NCBI GenBank assembly: GCA_025357635.1
Contig: JANXOV010000073.1
Coordinates: 1 to 64,000 of the forward strand
Reading direction: 5' to 3'
From: Pseudomonadota bacterium
Lineage (GTDB): Bacteria; Pseudomonadota; Gammaproteobacteria; Steroidobacterales; Steroidobacteraceae
DNA length: 64,000 bases
Below the pieces are notes generated by a model, which did not search any database, was not told the origin of the DNA, and saw only the letters and a list, made by a program, of their open reading frames with translations. This document shows, piece by piece, positions 39,040 to 48,750 of this stretch. How positions within the stretch are numbered: position 1 is the first letter of the stretch; each line of letters starts with the position of its first letter. The translations under genes and the position numbers were made by a program.

Positions 39040-40005
39040 ATGCACCGAAGGAACGTTTTTGCCGGGCCGTATCTGGACCGCGTGGCCCATTTGCGCCAGG
39101 ACGAGCACTGGCTGGCCGCAGCGCTGGCCGATGCCCGCAGCCGCGCCATTCCGGTCTGGAACTCCAAGAGCCTGATCACCGAGGCTTCGGATGCGCCGCC
39201 CGGAGCGCCCACGGCGCGCGCCGGATTCGTTGAATTTTCCGCCCTGCCCAGCGGCACCGCGAACCTGGGATCCCTCATTTTCCTCGGCACCCACGAACAA
39301 GCGCACTACTTTGCCTACGAACTGGAGGCCACGGAGCCGCCGCTGCTGCTGCCTAACGCCCAATTCCAGGATTTGCGCCTGAACGCCGCGCGCCTGGACT
39401 CGCGCGAGGCGGGGTTGCTGGCGTATGCCCGGGCGATGATTTCATGGCGCCGCAGTCACCGCTACTGCGGCAAATGCGGAACGGGAACCGCTGCGGCCAA
39501 GGGTGGTCATGTTCTCAGATGCACCAATCCTTCCTGCGGACATGAACAGTTTCCACGCCTCGATCCCGCCGTCATCGTGCTGGTGAGCGACGGCAATCAG
39601 GCGCTGCTGGGCCGGCAGGCCTCCTGGCCGACCGGGCGCTATTCCACCATCGCCGGCTTCGTCGAGCCCGGCGAGTCGCTCGAAGACGCGGTCGTGCGCG
39701 AAGTGGCCGAGGAAACCGGTGTCGAGGTGCAGGAGGTTCACTATCATTCCTCGCAACCCTGGCCCTTCCCCTCCTCCTTGATGCTCGGCTTCCTGGCCCG
39801 GGCGCGTACGCGCGCCATTCACCTTCGCGATCAGGAACTGGAGGATGCCCGCTGGTTCAGCCGCGCCGACATACTCGCGGCGCCGTCGATGCTCCCGCCG
39901 CATCAATCCATTTCATTCAGCCTCATCGAGCAATGGTTTGATTCCCTCGGCGATGGGCGGCTGCGCGATCTCGCCGGTGGCAGTTCGTGGCCCGCGCCGC
40001 GCTGA
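39040..40005 (+). CDS. nudC: NAD+ diphosphatase / NAD-capped RNA hydrolase NudC
   Basis: The 321-residue Nudix hydrolase has an N-terminal NudC domain, a four-cysteine zinc ribbon (Cys143, 146, 161, 166), the Nudix box (GFVEPGESLEDAVVREVAEETGVEV pattern, about 209-233) and the NudC-specific SQPWPFPSS motif. It cleaves NAD(H) and removes NAD caps from RNA. Its 3' end overlaps the tamA start by 19 bp. It is preceded by the FlhC-like gene after 12 bp. Confidence 0.95.
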   Translation: MHRRNVFAGPYLDRVAHLRQDEHWLAAALADARSRAIPVWNSKSLITEASDAPPGAPTARAGFVEFSALPSGTANLGSLIFLGTHEQAHYFAYELEATEPPLLLPNAQFQDLRLNAARLDSREAGLLAYARAMISWRRSHRYCGKCGTGTAAAKGGHVLRCTNPSCGHEQFPRLDPAVIVLVSDGNQALLGRQASWPTGRYSTIAGFVEPGESLEDAVVREVAEETGVEVQEVHYHSSQPWPFPSSLMLGFLARARTRAIHLRDQELEDARWFSRADILAAPSMLPPHQSISFSLIEQWFDSLGDGRLRDLAGGSSWPAPR

Positions 40006-41732
40006 AGGGACCTTTCCGGGTTTTGGCGGCATGCTTGGCTGGGCTCCTGTGTCAGCGGGCGCTGGGCAACATCACCATCGACGTCAACGGCATCGACGGC
40101 GACATGAAACGCAATGTGCTTACTTTCCTGAGCCTGCAGCGCTATGCCGAGCGCGACGATCTTGACGCCGATACGGTCGAGCGCATCAGCCAGCGCGCCA
40201 CGCCAGAAGTCAAAGCCGCGCTCAAGCCCTTCGGCTATTACGATCCCACGGTCACTGCGGCCATCAAACGCGAGGGCAGCAACTGGCGCGCCACCATCAC
40301 GGTGGAGCGCGGCGAGCCGGTCGTGCTGCGGGAAGTGGACCTGCAGATCACCGGACCCGGCGCGCAGGAGCGCATGTTCAGCGCCGCGCTCGCCCGCTCC
40401 ACCCTCAAGGTGGGCGATCAACTCAACCACGGCGCCTATGAACGGGTGAAAGGCGATCTGGAGCGCACTGCCGCCTCTTTTGGTTACCTCGACGCCAAGC
40501 TCGAGCGGCATGAATTATTGGTCGACCCGAAGGGCAAGAGCGCCAGCGCGCATCTGCTGCTGGACACCGGGCCGCGCTACCGTTTCGGCGAGACCACCAT
40601 CAGGCAATCGGTGATCGACGAGGAGGTGATGCGCAAATACATCCGCTATCGCGAAGATCAGCCCTACGACTCAACCTCGCTCCTGCGCACCCAGTTTGCG
40701 CTGGATGACAGTCAGTACTTTTCCAGCGTCGAAGTGCTGCCCGGCGAACGCAACACCGAAACGCTCACCGTACCCGTGGTCATTCAAGGATTGCCGAACA
40801 AGCGAAACCGCTACAGCATCGGCGCAGGCTACGGTTCGGACACCAAGTTCCGCGGCACACTGGCCTGGGACAACCGGTTGGTCAACGCAAAAGGTCATCG
40901 GGCGCATGTGGAGATCAAGGCATCGGGCATCACGCAGGAACTGAACGCCAACTACATCATCCCGGTCGGTGATCCGGCGCTGGAAAGATTGAGCCTCGAG
41001 TCCATTTATGGACGATCCACCCTGGGCGATGTGACCACCACGGGTCTGGTGGTCAAACCCAGCCTGACCCAGGTGCTGGGCAACTGGCAGCGCGTGCTGT
41101 TCGTCTCGATGAACAAAAGCATCAGCCGCACGGATTTCACCAGCACGGCAAATTCCTTGCTCATTCCAGGCATCAGCTATGCCTCGATACCGCCGGGCAT
41201 TTTCGGGCAACCCGTGTCCGGGCGCGGCCTGTACGCCGAGTTGAGGGGTTCGCACGCCGTCTTGGGATCCAATTCAAACTACCTGCGCTTGTTCGTTCAA
41301 GATGACCGGCGCTTCGACCTGTCGCAGCGCTGGCACCTGTTGCTGCGCGCTCAGTTTGGCACCACCATCGTTTCGCAGTTCGCTGAGTTGCCCGCGTTCG
41401 AGCGCTTCTTCGCCGGCGGTGATCGCAGCGTGCGCGGCTTTGCACTGAACGATCTGAGCCCGGTGGATCAGTACGGCCAAAAGGTCGGCGGCCGCCATCT
41501 GGTCGTCGGCAGCGTGGAAATCGAGCGCGATCTGCCCCGCAACTTTGCCGTGGCGAGCTTTTTCGATGCCGGCAATGCCATGAATTCCTTGACCGATCCG
41601 CTGGAGTATTCGGCCGGCATCGGCGTGCGCTTCAAACTGCCGGCGGTGAGCTTTGGCCTGGATATCGCGCAGGCCTTGTCGCGCACAGACCTGGCTCCGC
41701 GACTGCACCTGAACATTCAGCCGGTGTTCTAG
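39987..41732 (+). CDS. tamA: Autotransporter assembly complex protein TamA
   Basis: The 581-residue Omp85-family protein starts at GTG inside the nudC 3' end. A signal peptide (VLAACLAGLLCQRALG) is followed by about three POTRA domains (to residue ~260) and a 16-strand barrel ending in Phe (LNIQPVF). The barrel has the conserved FFAGGDRSVRGF motif of the substrate-gating loop. With TamB it spans the envelope and moves outer-membrane proteins or lipids. The tamB start codon follows with no gap. Confidence 0.93.
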   Translation: MARAALKGPFRVLAACLAGLLCQRALGNITIDVNGIDGDMKRNVLTFLSLQRYAERDDLDADTVERISQRATPEVKAALKPFGYYDPTVTAAIKREGSNWRATITVERGEPVVLREVDLQITGPGAQERMFSAALARSTLKVGDQLNHGAYERVKGDLERTAASFGYLDAKLERHELLVDPKGKSASAHLLLDTGPRYRFGETTIRQSVIDEEVMRKYIRYREDQPYDSTSLLRTQFALDDSQYFSSVEVLPGERNTETLTVPVVIQGLPNKRNRYSIGAGYGSDTKFRGTLAWDNRLVNAKGHRAHVEIKASGITQELNANYIIPVGDPALERLSLESIYGRSTLGDVTTTGLVVKPSLTQVLGNWQRVLFVSMNKSISRTDFTSTANSLLIPGISYASIPPGIFGQPVSGRGLYAELRGSHAVLGSNSNYLRLFVQDDRRFDLSQRWHLLLRAQFGTTIVSQFAELPAFERFFAGGDRSVRGFALNDLSPVDQYGQKVGGRHLVVGSVEIERDLPRNFAVASFFDAGNAMNSLTDPLEYSAGIGVRFKLPAVSFGLDIAQALSRTDLAPRLHLNIQPVF

Positions 41733-44700
41733 ATGAAGCGCAAGATCCTCATCGTCGTTGCCGCCGTCTTGACGCTGTTTCTGGCGCTGCCCGTCGGTGC
41801 GATCTACTGGGTGGTGTACACCCAAAGCGGCCTGCGCTTTGCCATCGGGCAATTGGATCATCTGAAGAAAGTCGTGCGAATCCACGCCACCGGTGTGCAT
41901 GGCACGCTGGCCGAGGGCGTGCGCATCGACAGCGTGAGCGTCGATCACGAGCGGGTCAGTATCCAGGTCGAGGATTTCAAATTCACCGTGCTGCCGCGGG
42001 CGCTGCTTTTGCAAACCGTGCGGGTGGAGCGCTCCTCCATGGGCAAGGTGCGCGTGGAAGTGCGGCCGCGGACGCATCCGCCCAGCAACACGCCGTTGAA
42101 ATTTCTGCCCTCCTTCCTGCGCATCGTCGTGAGCGACGGCGATCTGGGTCAAGCGGATGTCGTACTGCAGAATCACTACCAGATCCATGCGCATGCGCTG
42201 CACGCCGGCGGCCTGCTGCTGACCAGCAGGCACTTGTCGGTCACCAAGCTGTTCGCCGACGGCGGATTCTTCACCGCGGCCGGCAGTTTCGACATGGACG
42301 CCGCCGATCCGATCGCCCTGCGCAGCGAATTGGATTGGACCCTGGTGTTTGCCGATCGGCCGCCATGGAAGGGCGTGCTGCATGCCAAGGGCGATTTGAA
42401 CGATCTTGAGGTCAAGGCGGAGCAAAGCCAGCCCATCCAGGCAACTGTCGTGGGCCGCGCGCTGGCGCTGACGCATGACTGGCACTGGGAAGCGCGCGTC
42501 ACCAGCAACTTCATCGATTTCACGCATCTGAATCCATCAGCCAGGATTTCCGCCGCCGACATTGCACTGGATGTGCGCGGCGATCACACCGGCATGCAGG
42601 TGGGCGGCGTCCTGCGTCCCACCACCCTGCCCACCGGCAACCTGCGCGTGAGTGCGAGCGGACCGTACCCGGGCCGTCGCGTGCAGCTCGACGCAATCCG
42701 GATCGAGGCGGCCGGTGGTGTGCGCGTGGACGCTCGCGCCGTGATGAATTTCATCGACGGCGGCCCGGACATCGCTCTGAGCGGCCGCACCACCAATTTC
42801 CGCTGGCCCATTCTCGGCAAGGCGGTGGTCACCTCGGCGTCCGCCGAATTTTCCTTGAGCGGACCGCGCCTGCCCTATCGGTTCACGGTGAAGGGCCCCG
42901 TGAGCGTGCCCGCTGTACCCGCCTTCGGCGTCGAAGCCTCAGGCATCCTCGGCAGCGATCACCTGGAGCTGAGCAAGGCCAGCGCCACGTGGCTCAAAGG
43001 CCGCATCGATGCCAGCGGGCAGCTGGGCTGGACGGGACGCGGGCAATGGAGTTTCGCCGCCACCGGAATCGATCTGGACCCCGGCTCGATTGATCCTGCC
43101 TGGCCGGGTCGGTTGAGTTTCGGCGCGACGCTGGAAGGCAGCGGCCTCAACGCCAATGCCGACATCGATTTGAGAGTCAGCCGCGTGGCCGGGACTTTGC
43201 GCGGCGAAAGCGCGTTTGCGCAAGGTCGCGTGCAGCGCCACGGCGAGAATCTGATGTTCGATCATGTGCAGGCGCGGCTGGCGGACGCGCATGCAGAACT
43301 CAGCGGAACCTTCGGCAATCCGCGCGACATCCGCCTGACCCTCGACGCGCCGCACCTGCAGCGCATCGTGCCGCCGTTCAAAGGCGCGGTCTCGGTCAAC
43401 GGGCGCCTGTCGGGCCCCCCCGCCACGGCGCGATTGAGCGGCACGGTGACCGGCCATGCGCTGATCTTCAGCAGCATCGCCGCGCAGAACCTGCATGCCA
43501 GCGCCGACATCGACCTGTCCGATCGGCTGGCCTCGCATTTCAATCTCAAGGCCGACGCGGTGACGCTCGCCGAGCGCAATCTCGGGCGCGTCGATGCACT
43601 GCTCGATGGACGCGCGTCCGAGCATCGATTCATCTTCAATGTCGCCGACGGGCTGATCGACATCCACGCCGGCGTGAGCGGCGCGTATGACCCCAAAGGC
43701 TGGCGTGGCCGCATCGAGGAATTGATGCTGCGCAATGGCGTCGATGTGAATCTGGCCCTGGAAGCGCCGGCCGCGCTGCAGGCCTCCTCCAGCAGCGCAG
43801 CCCTTGCGCATCTGTGCCTGCTCGGAACAAAGGAACGCGTGTGCGCGCAGGGCGACTGGACGCGGGCCGGCCGGTGGAATCTGCAGTCCGCCGGCACCGG
43901 CATAGCGCTGCGCGCCTTCGGCGCCAACCTGCGCACCAAGCCCCAGTACACGGGCGCGCTGGCGTACGACATCGACGCGCATGGCACCACGCTGGAGGAT
44001 GCGGTGGGGCATCTGTCGGTGGATCTGGCCGAAGGCAATCTGCGCTACAAACTGCCCAGCGGACACGAGGATACGGTGCACCTGGGCAGCGGCCATGGCG
44101 AGATCACCGCCACGCCGGCATTCATCGACGCGAAGCTGCATCTCGCAGCGACCGAACAAAACTTCCTCGACGTGAAGCTCCAAGGCGCGCGTGCCGCCGG
44201 ACAGAGCGTGCTGCAGACGCCGGTGACCGGCGAGATCCATACCCAGGCCAACGAACTCGGATTCATCGCCCTGCTCGTGGATCAGATCGATCGAGCCAAA
44301 GGCCAGCTGAACGCCGACCTTGCCGTCAGCGGCACACTGGCCGAACCACGACTGGATGGCGCCGTGAAACTGCAGCAAGGCGAGCTGGATATCTATCAGG
44401 TGAACCTGCTGATGCGCGCCATCAATGCGCGCGTCGACATCGCCGGCACGCAGATCGCGTTGGCCGGCAGCACCACCATCGGCGCAGGCAAGGCCAGCAT
44501 CGCCGGCGAACTCGCCTGGACCGAGCGCAAGCCCAAGGGAGAGATTCATCTCACCGGCGAGAAGCTGATGATGGTGAACATTCCGGAACTGCGCGCGGAC
44601 GCATCGCCTGATCTGAAATTCAAGATCGACGGCCGGCGCATCGACGTCGACGGCACCGTGACCATTCCCTACGCGCGCATCAAGCCGGCGGATCTCACCG

Positions 44701-45470
44701 GCGCCGTACTCTCATCAGGCGATGAAATCATCGTTGGCGAGCAGACCGGCCCCGACGATCAACGCCTGATGATCTACACCGACGTCAAACTGGTGCTGGG
44801 CGCGGATGTCACGGTGGACACCTACGGACTGACAGGCCGGCTCACCGGCAGCGTGGCGGCGAGCAGCGATCCGAGCGGCGCTGCGCGCGGTTCGGGCGAA
44901 CTGAAAATCGCAGAAGGCAAATACGCGGCCTACGGAAGGTTGTTGGACATCGAGCGCGGCCGGCTGATTTTCAGCGGCGGGCTGGTAAGCGATCCGGCGG
45001 TGGATTTACGAGCCCAGAAGATGTTCCCCGACGTCACCGCGGGCGTCAACGTTCGCGGCAAATTACGCAATCCGCAGATCAGCTTCTATTCCGTTCCGTC
45101 GCTGTCGCAATCTCAAATCGTTTCGATACTGCTGGCCGGCGGCACGCTCGAGTCGGTGCAGAAGAGCGGCCCGCAGCAGGCAAGTCAAGCCCGCAACCAA
45201 TTGCTGGCGCAAGGCGGCGCCATTGTCGCGCAACAGTTCGGAGCCCGCGTGGGCGTGGAGGATGTGGGCCTGGAATCCGATACGTTCAATCAGACCTCCC
45301 TGGTCCTGGGTAAATTCCTCAACCCACGGCTGTATGTCAGCTACGGCATCAGCTTGTCGGAGTCCATCAACACGGTGAAGCTGCGCTATACGCTGGGAGA
45401 TCACTGGACCATCAAGACTGAGGCCGGGCAGAATCGCAGCACGGATTTGATTTTTACCATCGAGCGGTAG
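41733..45470 (+). CDS. tamB: Translocation and assembly module / AsmA-like lipid bridge protein TamB
   Basis: The 1245-residue protein has an N-terminal inner-membrane helix (ILIVVAAVLTLFLALPVGAIYW) and a very long periplasmic beta-taco body. The conserved C-terminal TamB (DUF490) domain has IAEGKYAAYGRLLDIERGRL, the QSQIVSILLAGG region and the final LRYTLGDHWTIKTEAG strands. Length equals the E. coli protein (1259). TamB interacts with TamA and also serves in phospholipid transport to the outer membrane, redundantly with YdbH and YhdP. A large antisense ORF here is a shadow. Confidence 0.95.
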   Translation: MKRKILIVVAAVLTLFLALPVGAIYWVVYTQSGLRFAIGQLDHLKKVVRIHATGVHGTLAEGVRIDSVSVDHERVSIQVEDFKFTVLPRALLLQTVRVERSSMGKVRVEVRPRTHPPSNTPLKFLPSFLRIVVSDGDLGQADVVLQNHYQIHAHALHAGGLLLTSRHLSVTKLFADGGFFTAAGSFDMDAADPIALRSELDWTLVFADRPPWKGVLHAKGDLNDLEVKAEQSQPIQATVVGRALALTHDWHWEARVTSNFIDFTHLNPSARISAADIALDVRGDHTGMQVGGVLRPTTLPTGNLRVSASGPYPGRRVQLDAIRIEAAGGVRVDARAVMNFIDGGPDIALSGRTTNFRWPILGKAVVTSASAEFSLSGPRLPYRFTVKGPVSVPAVPAFGVEASGILGSDHLELSKASATWLKGRIDASGQLGWTGRGQWSFAATGIDLDPGSIDPAWPGRLSFGATLEGSGLNANADIDLRVSRVAGTLRGESAFAQGRVQRHGENLMFDHVQARLADAHAELSGTFGNPRDIRLTLDAPHLQRIVPPFKGAVSVNGRLSGPPATARLSGTVTGHALIFSSIAAQNLHASADIDLSDRLASHFNLKADAVTLAERNLGRVDALLDGRASEHRFIFNVADGLIDIHAGVSGAYDPKGWRGRIEELMLRNGVDVNLALEAPAALQASSSSAALAHLCLLGTKERVCAQGDWTRAGRWNLQSAGTGIALRAFGANLRTKPQYTGALAYDIDAHGTTLEDAVGHLSVDLAEGNLRYKLPSGHEDTVHLGSGHGEITATPAFIDAKLHLAATEQNFLDVKLQGARAAGQSVLQTPVTGEIHTQANELGFIALLVDQIDRAKGQLNADLAVSGTLAEPRLDGAVKLQQGELDIYQVNLLMRAINARVDIAGTQIALAGSTTIGAGKASIAGELAWTERKPKGEIHLTGEKLMMVNIPELRADASPDLKFKIDGRRIDVDGTVTIPYARIKPADLTGAVLSSGDEIIVGEQTGPDDQRLMIYTDVKLVLGADVTVDTYGLTGRLTGSVAASSDPSGAARGSGELKIAEGKYAAYGRLLDIERGRLIFSGGLVSDPAVDLRAQKMFPDVTAGVNVRGKLRNPQISFYSVPSLSQSQIVSILLAGGTLESVQKSGPQQASQARNQLLAQGGAIVAQQFGARVGVEDVGLESDTFNQTSLVLGKFLNPRLYVSYGISLSESINTVKLRYTLGDHWTIKTEAGQNRSTDLIFTIER

Positions 45471-45516
45471 ACAGCCGCGGCCTGCGCAGCGTACCTGAGG
45501 TTGTCAACCGGTCCGC

Positions 45517-46914
45517 GTGTGCCCCGTTGTACCGTGCATGCTTGCCGAGATAGCCGCATTACGGTTCGGATTGGGCGCCCGCCCCGGCGAACTGCGCGAG
45601 TCCGCCGGCGATTCGCGCGGCTGGCTGCGCGCGCAGATCCGCGGGCCTGTGAACCTCGCGGTGGCCGCGGACCTCGCGCCGTCCGCCCAAATCCTGAACG
45701 CCTTTCTCGCCGCACGCGAACAGCGAAAACAGGCCAAGCGCAGCGGCAATGACGCGGATCTTCTGACTGCGTTCAAGGAGGCGTATCTGCCGCATTACCG
45801 CGCGCAAGTATTGGTGCGCGCGCAAAGCGCCGCCGTCACACGGCGCCCCTTTGGCGAGCGCCTCGTGCACTTCTGGTCCAATCACTTTGCCGTCTCCGCG
45901 GACAAAGGACTGGTCACCGGCATCGCCGGCGCGCTGGAGAATGAAGCCATCCGTCCGCATGTTTGCGGTCACTTCGCCGACCTGCTGTTCGCCGTGGAAA
46001 AACACCCGGCGATGATCGGCTTTCTCGATAACCAGGCCTCGGTGGGGCCGGCCTCACCGGCCGCGCGCTGCATGAGCCGCCGCGATGACAAGCGCGAGCC
46101 GGGCATCAACGAAAACCTGGCGCGCGAGATCATGGAACTGCACACACTGGGTGTGAACGGCGGCTACTCGCAGGCAGACGTCACGAGCTTTGCCAAGGTG
46201 CTCACCGGCTGGTCCATCGGCGGCATGCACGGGCACGTCCGTGGCGGGGATCCGGGCCGCTTTTATTTCCGCGACAATGCCCACGAGCCGGGATCGCAGA
46301 CCGTGCTCGGCCGAGGATTTTCGCAGGCAGGCATCGAGCAGGGCGAAGCCGTCCTGCGCTCGCTCGCGCAGCATCCTTCCACCGCGCACTTTCTGGCCGA
46401 CAAACTCGCGCGCCATTTCGTGGCGGATGATCCGCCGCCGGCGTTGGTGGATCATCTGGCGCACGCGTACCGGCAATCCGACGGCCATCTGCCAGCCGTC
46501 TACGACGCCTTGATTGACGACGACCTTGCCTGGGCCACGCCGGCACAGAAGTACAAGACGCCACAGGAACTGGTGTTCTCCACGCTGCGCGCCTTCGATG
46601 TTCAACCCCGTGAGCCGCAGGAGGCGCTGCACAGTTTTGACTTCCTCGGCCAGCGCCAGTACACGCCAGGATCCCCGGCGGGCTGGCCCGACACGGCCAG
46701 GAGCTGGGATGGCTCGGATGCGCTGATGCATCGGGTGCTGTGGGCGGCGCGGATGGGCGAGCGATTTGAAACAGGCCATGACCCGGTGACCCTGTGCCGC
46801 GAGGCGCTGGGCCACTACGCTCGGCCGGAAACCATCACGGCCTTGCAGCGCGCAGCCTCCGGCTCCCAGGCGCTTGCGCTGCTGATCATGAGCCCGGAGT
46901 TCCAGCGGCGATGA
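45517..46914 (+). CDS. DUF1800-domain protein
   Basis: The 465-residue protein is a full DUF1800 domain (AEIAALRFGLGARPGE, RLVHFWSNHFAVSADKG, NENLAREIMELHTLGVNGGYSQADV, AKVLTGW). Function of the family is unknown; it is almost always encoded next to a DUF1501 protein, as here, with a four-base overlap. The start may be GTG 45517 or ATG 45538; no strong ribosome-binding site separates them. No signal peptide is evident, so it may be exported with its Tat-dependent partner (inference). Confidence 0.9.
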   Translation: MCPVVPCMLAEIAALRFGLGARPGELRESAGDSRGWLRAQIRGPVNLAVAADLAPSAQILNAFLAAREQRKQAKRSGNDADLLTAFKEAYLPHYRAQVLVRAQSAAVTRRPFGERLVHFWSNHFAVSADKGLVTGIAGALENEAIRPHVCGHFADLLFAVEKHPAMIGFLDNQASVGPASPAARCMSRRDDKREPGINENLAREIMELHTLGVNGGYSQADVTSFAKVLTGWSIGGMHGHVRGGDPGRFYFRDNAHEPGSQTVLGRGFSQAGIEQGEAVLRSLAQHPSTAHFLADKLARHFVADDPPPALVDHLAHAYRQSDGHLPAVYDALIDDDLAWATPAQKYKTPQELVFSTLRAFDVQPREPQEALHSFDFLGQRQYTPGSPAGWPDTARSWDGSDALMHRVLWAARMGERFETGHDPVTLCREALGHYARPETITALQRAASGSQALALLIMSPEFQRR

Positions 46915-48134
46915 AAAGCGTCAGCCGCAACAATCGATTCACCCGACGCCGTTTCCTGTTCGGCGCAGGCGCCCTCGCGGTCGGCGCCGCACTGCCCGAT
47001 GCGCTGTTCGCCAAAACCGGCGGCGAGGCGCGATTCGTGGCCATCATCCTGCGCGGCGCGCTGGACGGCCTGGCCGCCGTGCCGCCCTACGCCGACCCGC
47101 ACTACGCAGGTCTGCACCGGGATCTGGCCATTGCCGCGCCCGGCACGCAGGCAGGCGCGCTGGATCTGGACGGCCATTTCGGATTGCACCCCTCGCTGAG
47201 TTTTCTGCACGAGCGCTATCGCAGCGGCGAACTCGCGGTGATGCAGGCCGTGGCCTCGCCCTACCGCGACCGGTCGCATTTCGACGGCCAGGCCGTGCTG
47301 GAGAATGGTCTGACCCGCGCCGTGGGCAGCGCCGATGGCTGGTTGAATCGCGCGCTTGCGGTGATGCCGGCCCGCGCGACCGGCGCAGCGGCCGAGCACG
47401 CGCTGGCGCTGAGCCAGAACGTGCCGCTCATTCTGCGCGGCAATCAACGGGTGCAGTCGAAGTCCCCGCAGGTTACGCCCGCAGTGGATGAGGATCTGCT
47501 GACCCGGCTGGCGGATCTGTACTCCAAGGACGACTGGTTCTCGGCGCGACTGAGCGAGGCGGCGAACATGCAGGCAATGCCGGCGCCCGGTACGGACAAC
47601 CCCAGGCCTCAGATCAACGCCCGCATTCAACAATCCGCGCAAATGGCCGCCGCCATCATGGCCGCCGACGGCGGCCCGGAAATCGCCGTGCTCGAAGCCT
47701 CAGGCTGGGACACTCACGCCAACCAGGGTGCGGCGCAGGGCACACTGGCCAACCGCCTGGCCGGGCTGGATCACGCACTGCGTGCCTTCAACGACGGGCT
47801 TGGGCCCTTATGGCGCCACGCCGTGGTGATGGTGGTGACGGAATTTGGCCGCACCGCCGCGATGAACGGCACGCGTGGCACCGATCACGGCACGGCCGGC
47901 TGTTGTTTCGTGATGGGTGGCGCCATCGCCGGCGGCCGGGTCATGACCGACTGGCCCGGATTGGCGCCGGCCGATCTGTATCAAGGGCGCGACTTGCAAC
48001 CCACGCAGGATCTGCGCGGCGTGTTCAAAGCGGTGCTGACCGATCATCTGAGAATCGACCGGAGCAGCGTGGAGCGCCTGATTTTCCCGGAAAGCGCGGA
48101 CATCAAGCCGGTATCCGGCCTGATCAAGGGGTAA
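46911..48134 (+). CDS. DUF1501-domain Tat-exported protein
   Basis: The 407-residue protein begins with a twin-arginine signal (FTRRRFLFGAGALAVGAALPDALFA). It carries the DUF1501 alkaline-phosphatase-like fold (VAIILRGALDGLAAVPPYADP, ASPYRDRSHFDGQ, EASGWDTHANQGA, VVMVVTEFGRTAAMNGTRGTDHG). It overlaps the DUF1800 gene by ATGA. The pair is widespread but unassigned; a secreted or surface role is likely. The track start at 46794 is inside the upstream gene. Confidence 0.92.
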   Translation: MKSVSRNNRFTRRRFLFGAGALAVGAALPDALFAKTGGEARFVAIILRGALDGLAAVPPYADPHYAGLHRDLAIAAPGTQAGALDLDGHFGLHPSLSFLHERYRSGELAVMQAVASPYRDRSHFDGQAVLENGLTRAVGSADGWLNRALAVMPARATGAAAEHALALSQNVPLILRGNQRVQSKSPQVTPAVDEDLLTRLADLYSKDDWFSARLSEAANMQAMPAPGTDNPRPQINARIQQSAQMAAAIMAADGGPEIAVLEASGWDTHANQGAAQGTLANRLAGLDHALRAFNDGLGPLWRHAVVMVVTEFGRTAAMNGTRGTDHGTAGCCFVMGGAIAGGRVMTDWPGLAPADLYQGRDLQPTQDLRGVFKAVLTDHLRIDRSSVERLIFPESADIKPVSGLIKG

Positions 48135-48140
48135 GACAAC

Positions 48141-48184
48141 CGCGGCCTCCCTGACGACGCGCAGACGCCGCCGGGGAGGCCGCG
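48141..48184. repeat. 11-bp inverted repeat between convergent genes
   Basis: CGCGGCCTCCC (48141-48151) and GGGAGGCCGCG (48174-48184) pair perfectly around a 22-base loop, in the 57-bp gap between the DUF1501 gene and the histone-like gene. It may serve as a bidirectional terminator stem, although no clear U tract follows on either side. Confidence 0.5.
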
Positions 48185-48191
48185 AACAGTC

Positions 48192-48623
48192 CTAGAACAA
48201 CGGCGACTGGTTCGAGCTGGAGGCGCCACCGTTCGAGTCCGGTGTCGCCGCCGGCGCAGGCGCCGGAGTCACAGGGACCGGATCCAGAATGGAGGGGCGC
48301 GAAACGGGCGCGAAACTGGCCGGTGTGCGCGGCGGCACATATGCCGCCTTCACCGCGGGCGCCGGCTTCTTCACCGCTGGTTTTTTCGGAGCCGCTTTCC
48401 TGGGCGCCGCCTTTTTGGGCGCGGCAGTCTTTTTCTTCGCAGCGGCTTTTTTCTTTTTCGGCGCCGCCTTTTTGGCCGCGGCCCGCTTCACCGGCTTGCG
48501 CGCCTTCTTCGCTGCCGCCTTTTTCTTTTTGCGCGGCGCAGCCTTGGCGAGCGCGCGCTTGGGCTTCCTGGCCTTGGATTTCTTGGCCTTCGAGCCGGTC
48601 TTCGATCGTTTCTTCTTCGCCAT
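48192..48623 (-). CDS. Histone H1-like Lys/Ala-rich protein
   Basis: The 143-residue protein begins MAKKKRSKTGSKAKKSKARK and is dominated by KKAA, AAPKKAAPRK-type repeats to about residue 85. A Pro/Ala-rich tail with few charges follows (VPPRTPASFAPVSRP...). Composition matches bacterial histone H1-like (HctB/AlgP-type) proteins that bind and compact DNA. The plus-strand ORF covering it reads as a low-complexity Ala/Phe shadow. The expressed strand is chosen because the Lys-rich product is the known type, though repeats make codon evidence weak. Confidence 0.78.
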   Translation of the reverse strand: MAKKKRSKTGSKAKKSKARKPKRALAKAAPRKKKKAAAKKARKPVKRAAAKKAAPKKKKAAAKKKTAAPKKAAPRKAAPKKPAVKKPAPAVKAAYVPPRTPASFAPVSRPSILDPVPVTPAPAPAATPDSNGGASSSNQSPLF

Positions 48624-48750
48624 CTGCTGTCACCTCTTGAAGTGCCGAACGCTTGTGTTGAGATTAGTCCTGAAAACTGCGGCTGTCACTAGCGTTGCGA
48701 ATACGCAGGCCGCGCTGGCAGCGTTCAAATCATTTGCGTACCCTGGCGCC

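Noticed and set aside
42939-44549. 536-aa minus-strand ORF
   Set aside because: Antisense to tamB, with biased composition and no motif.
48289-48750. N-terminal extension of the Yip1-family ORF
   Set aside because: The extension is the Ala/Phe-rich complement of the histone-like repeats; the real start is ATG 48751.
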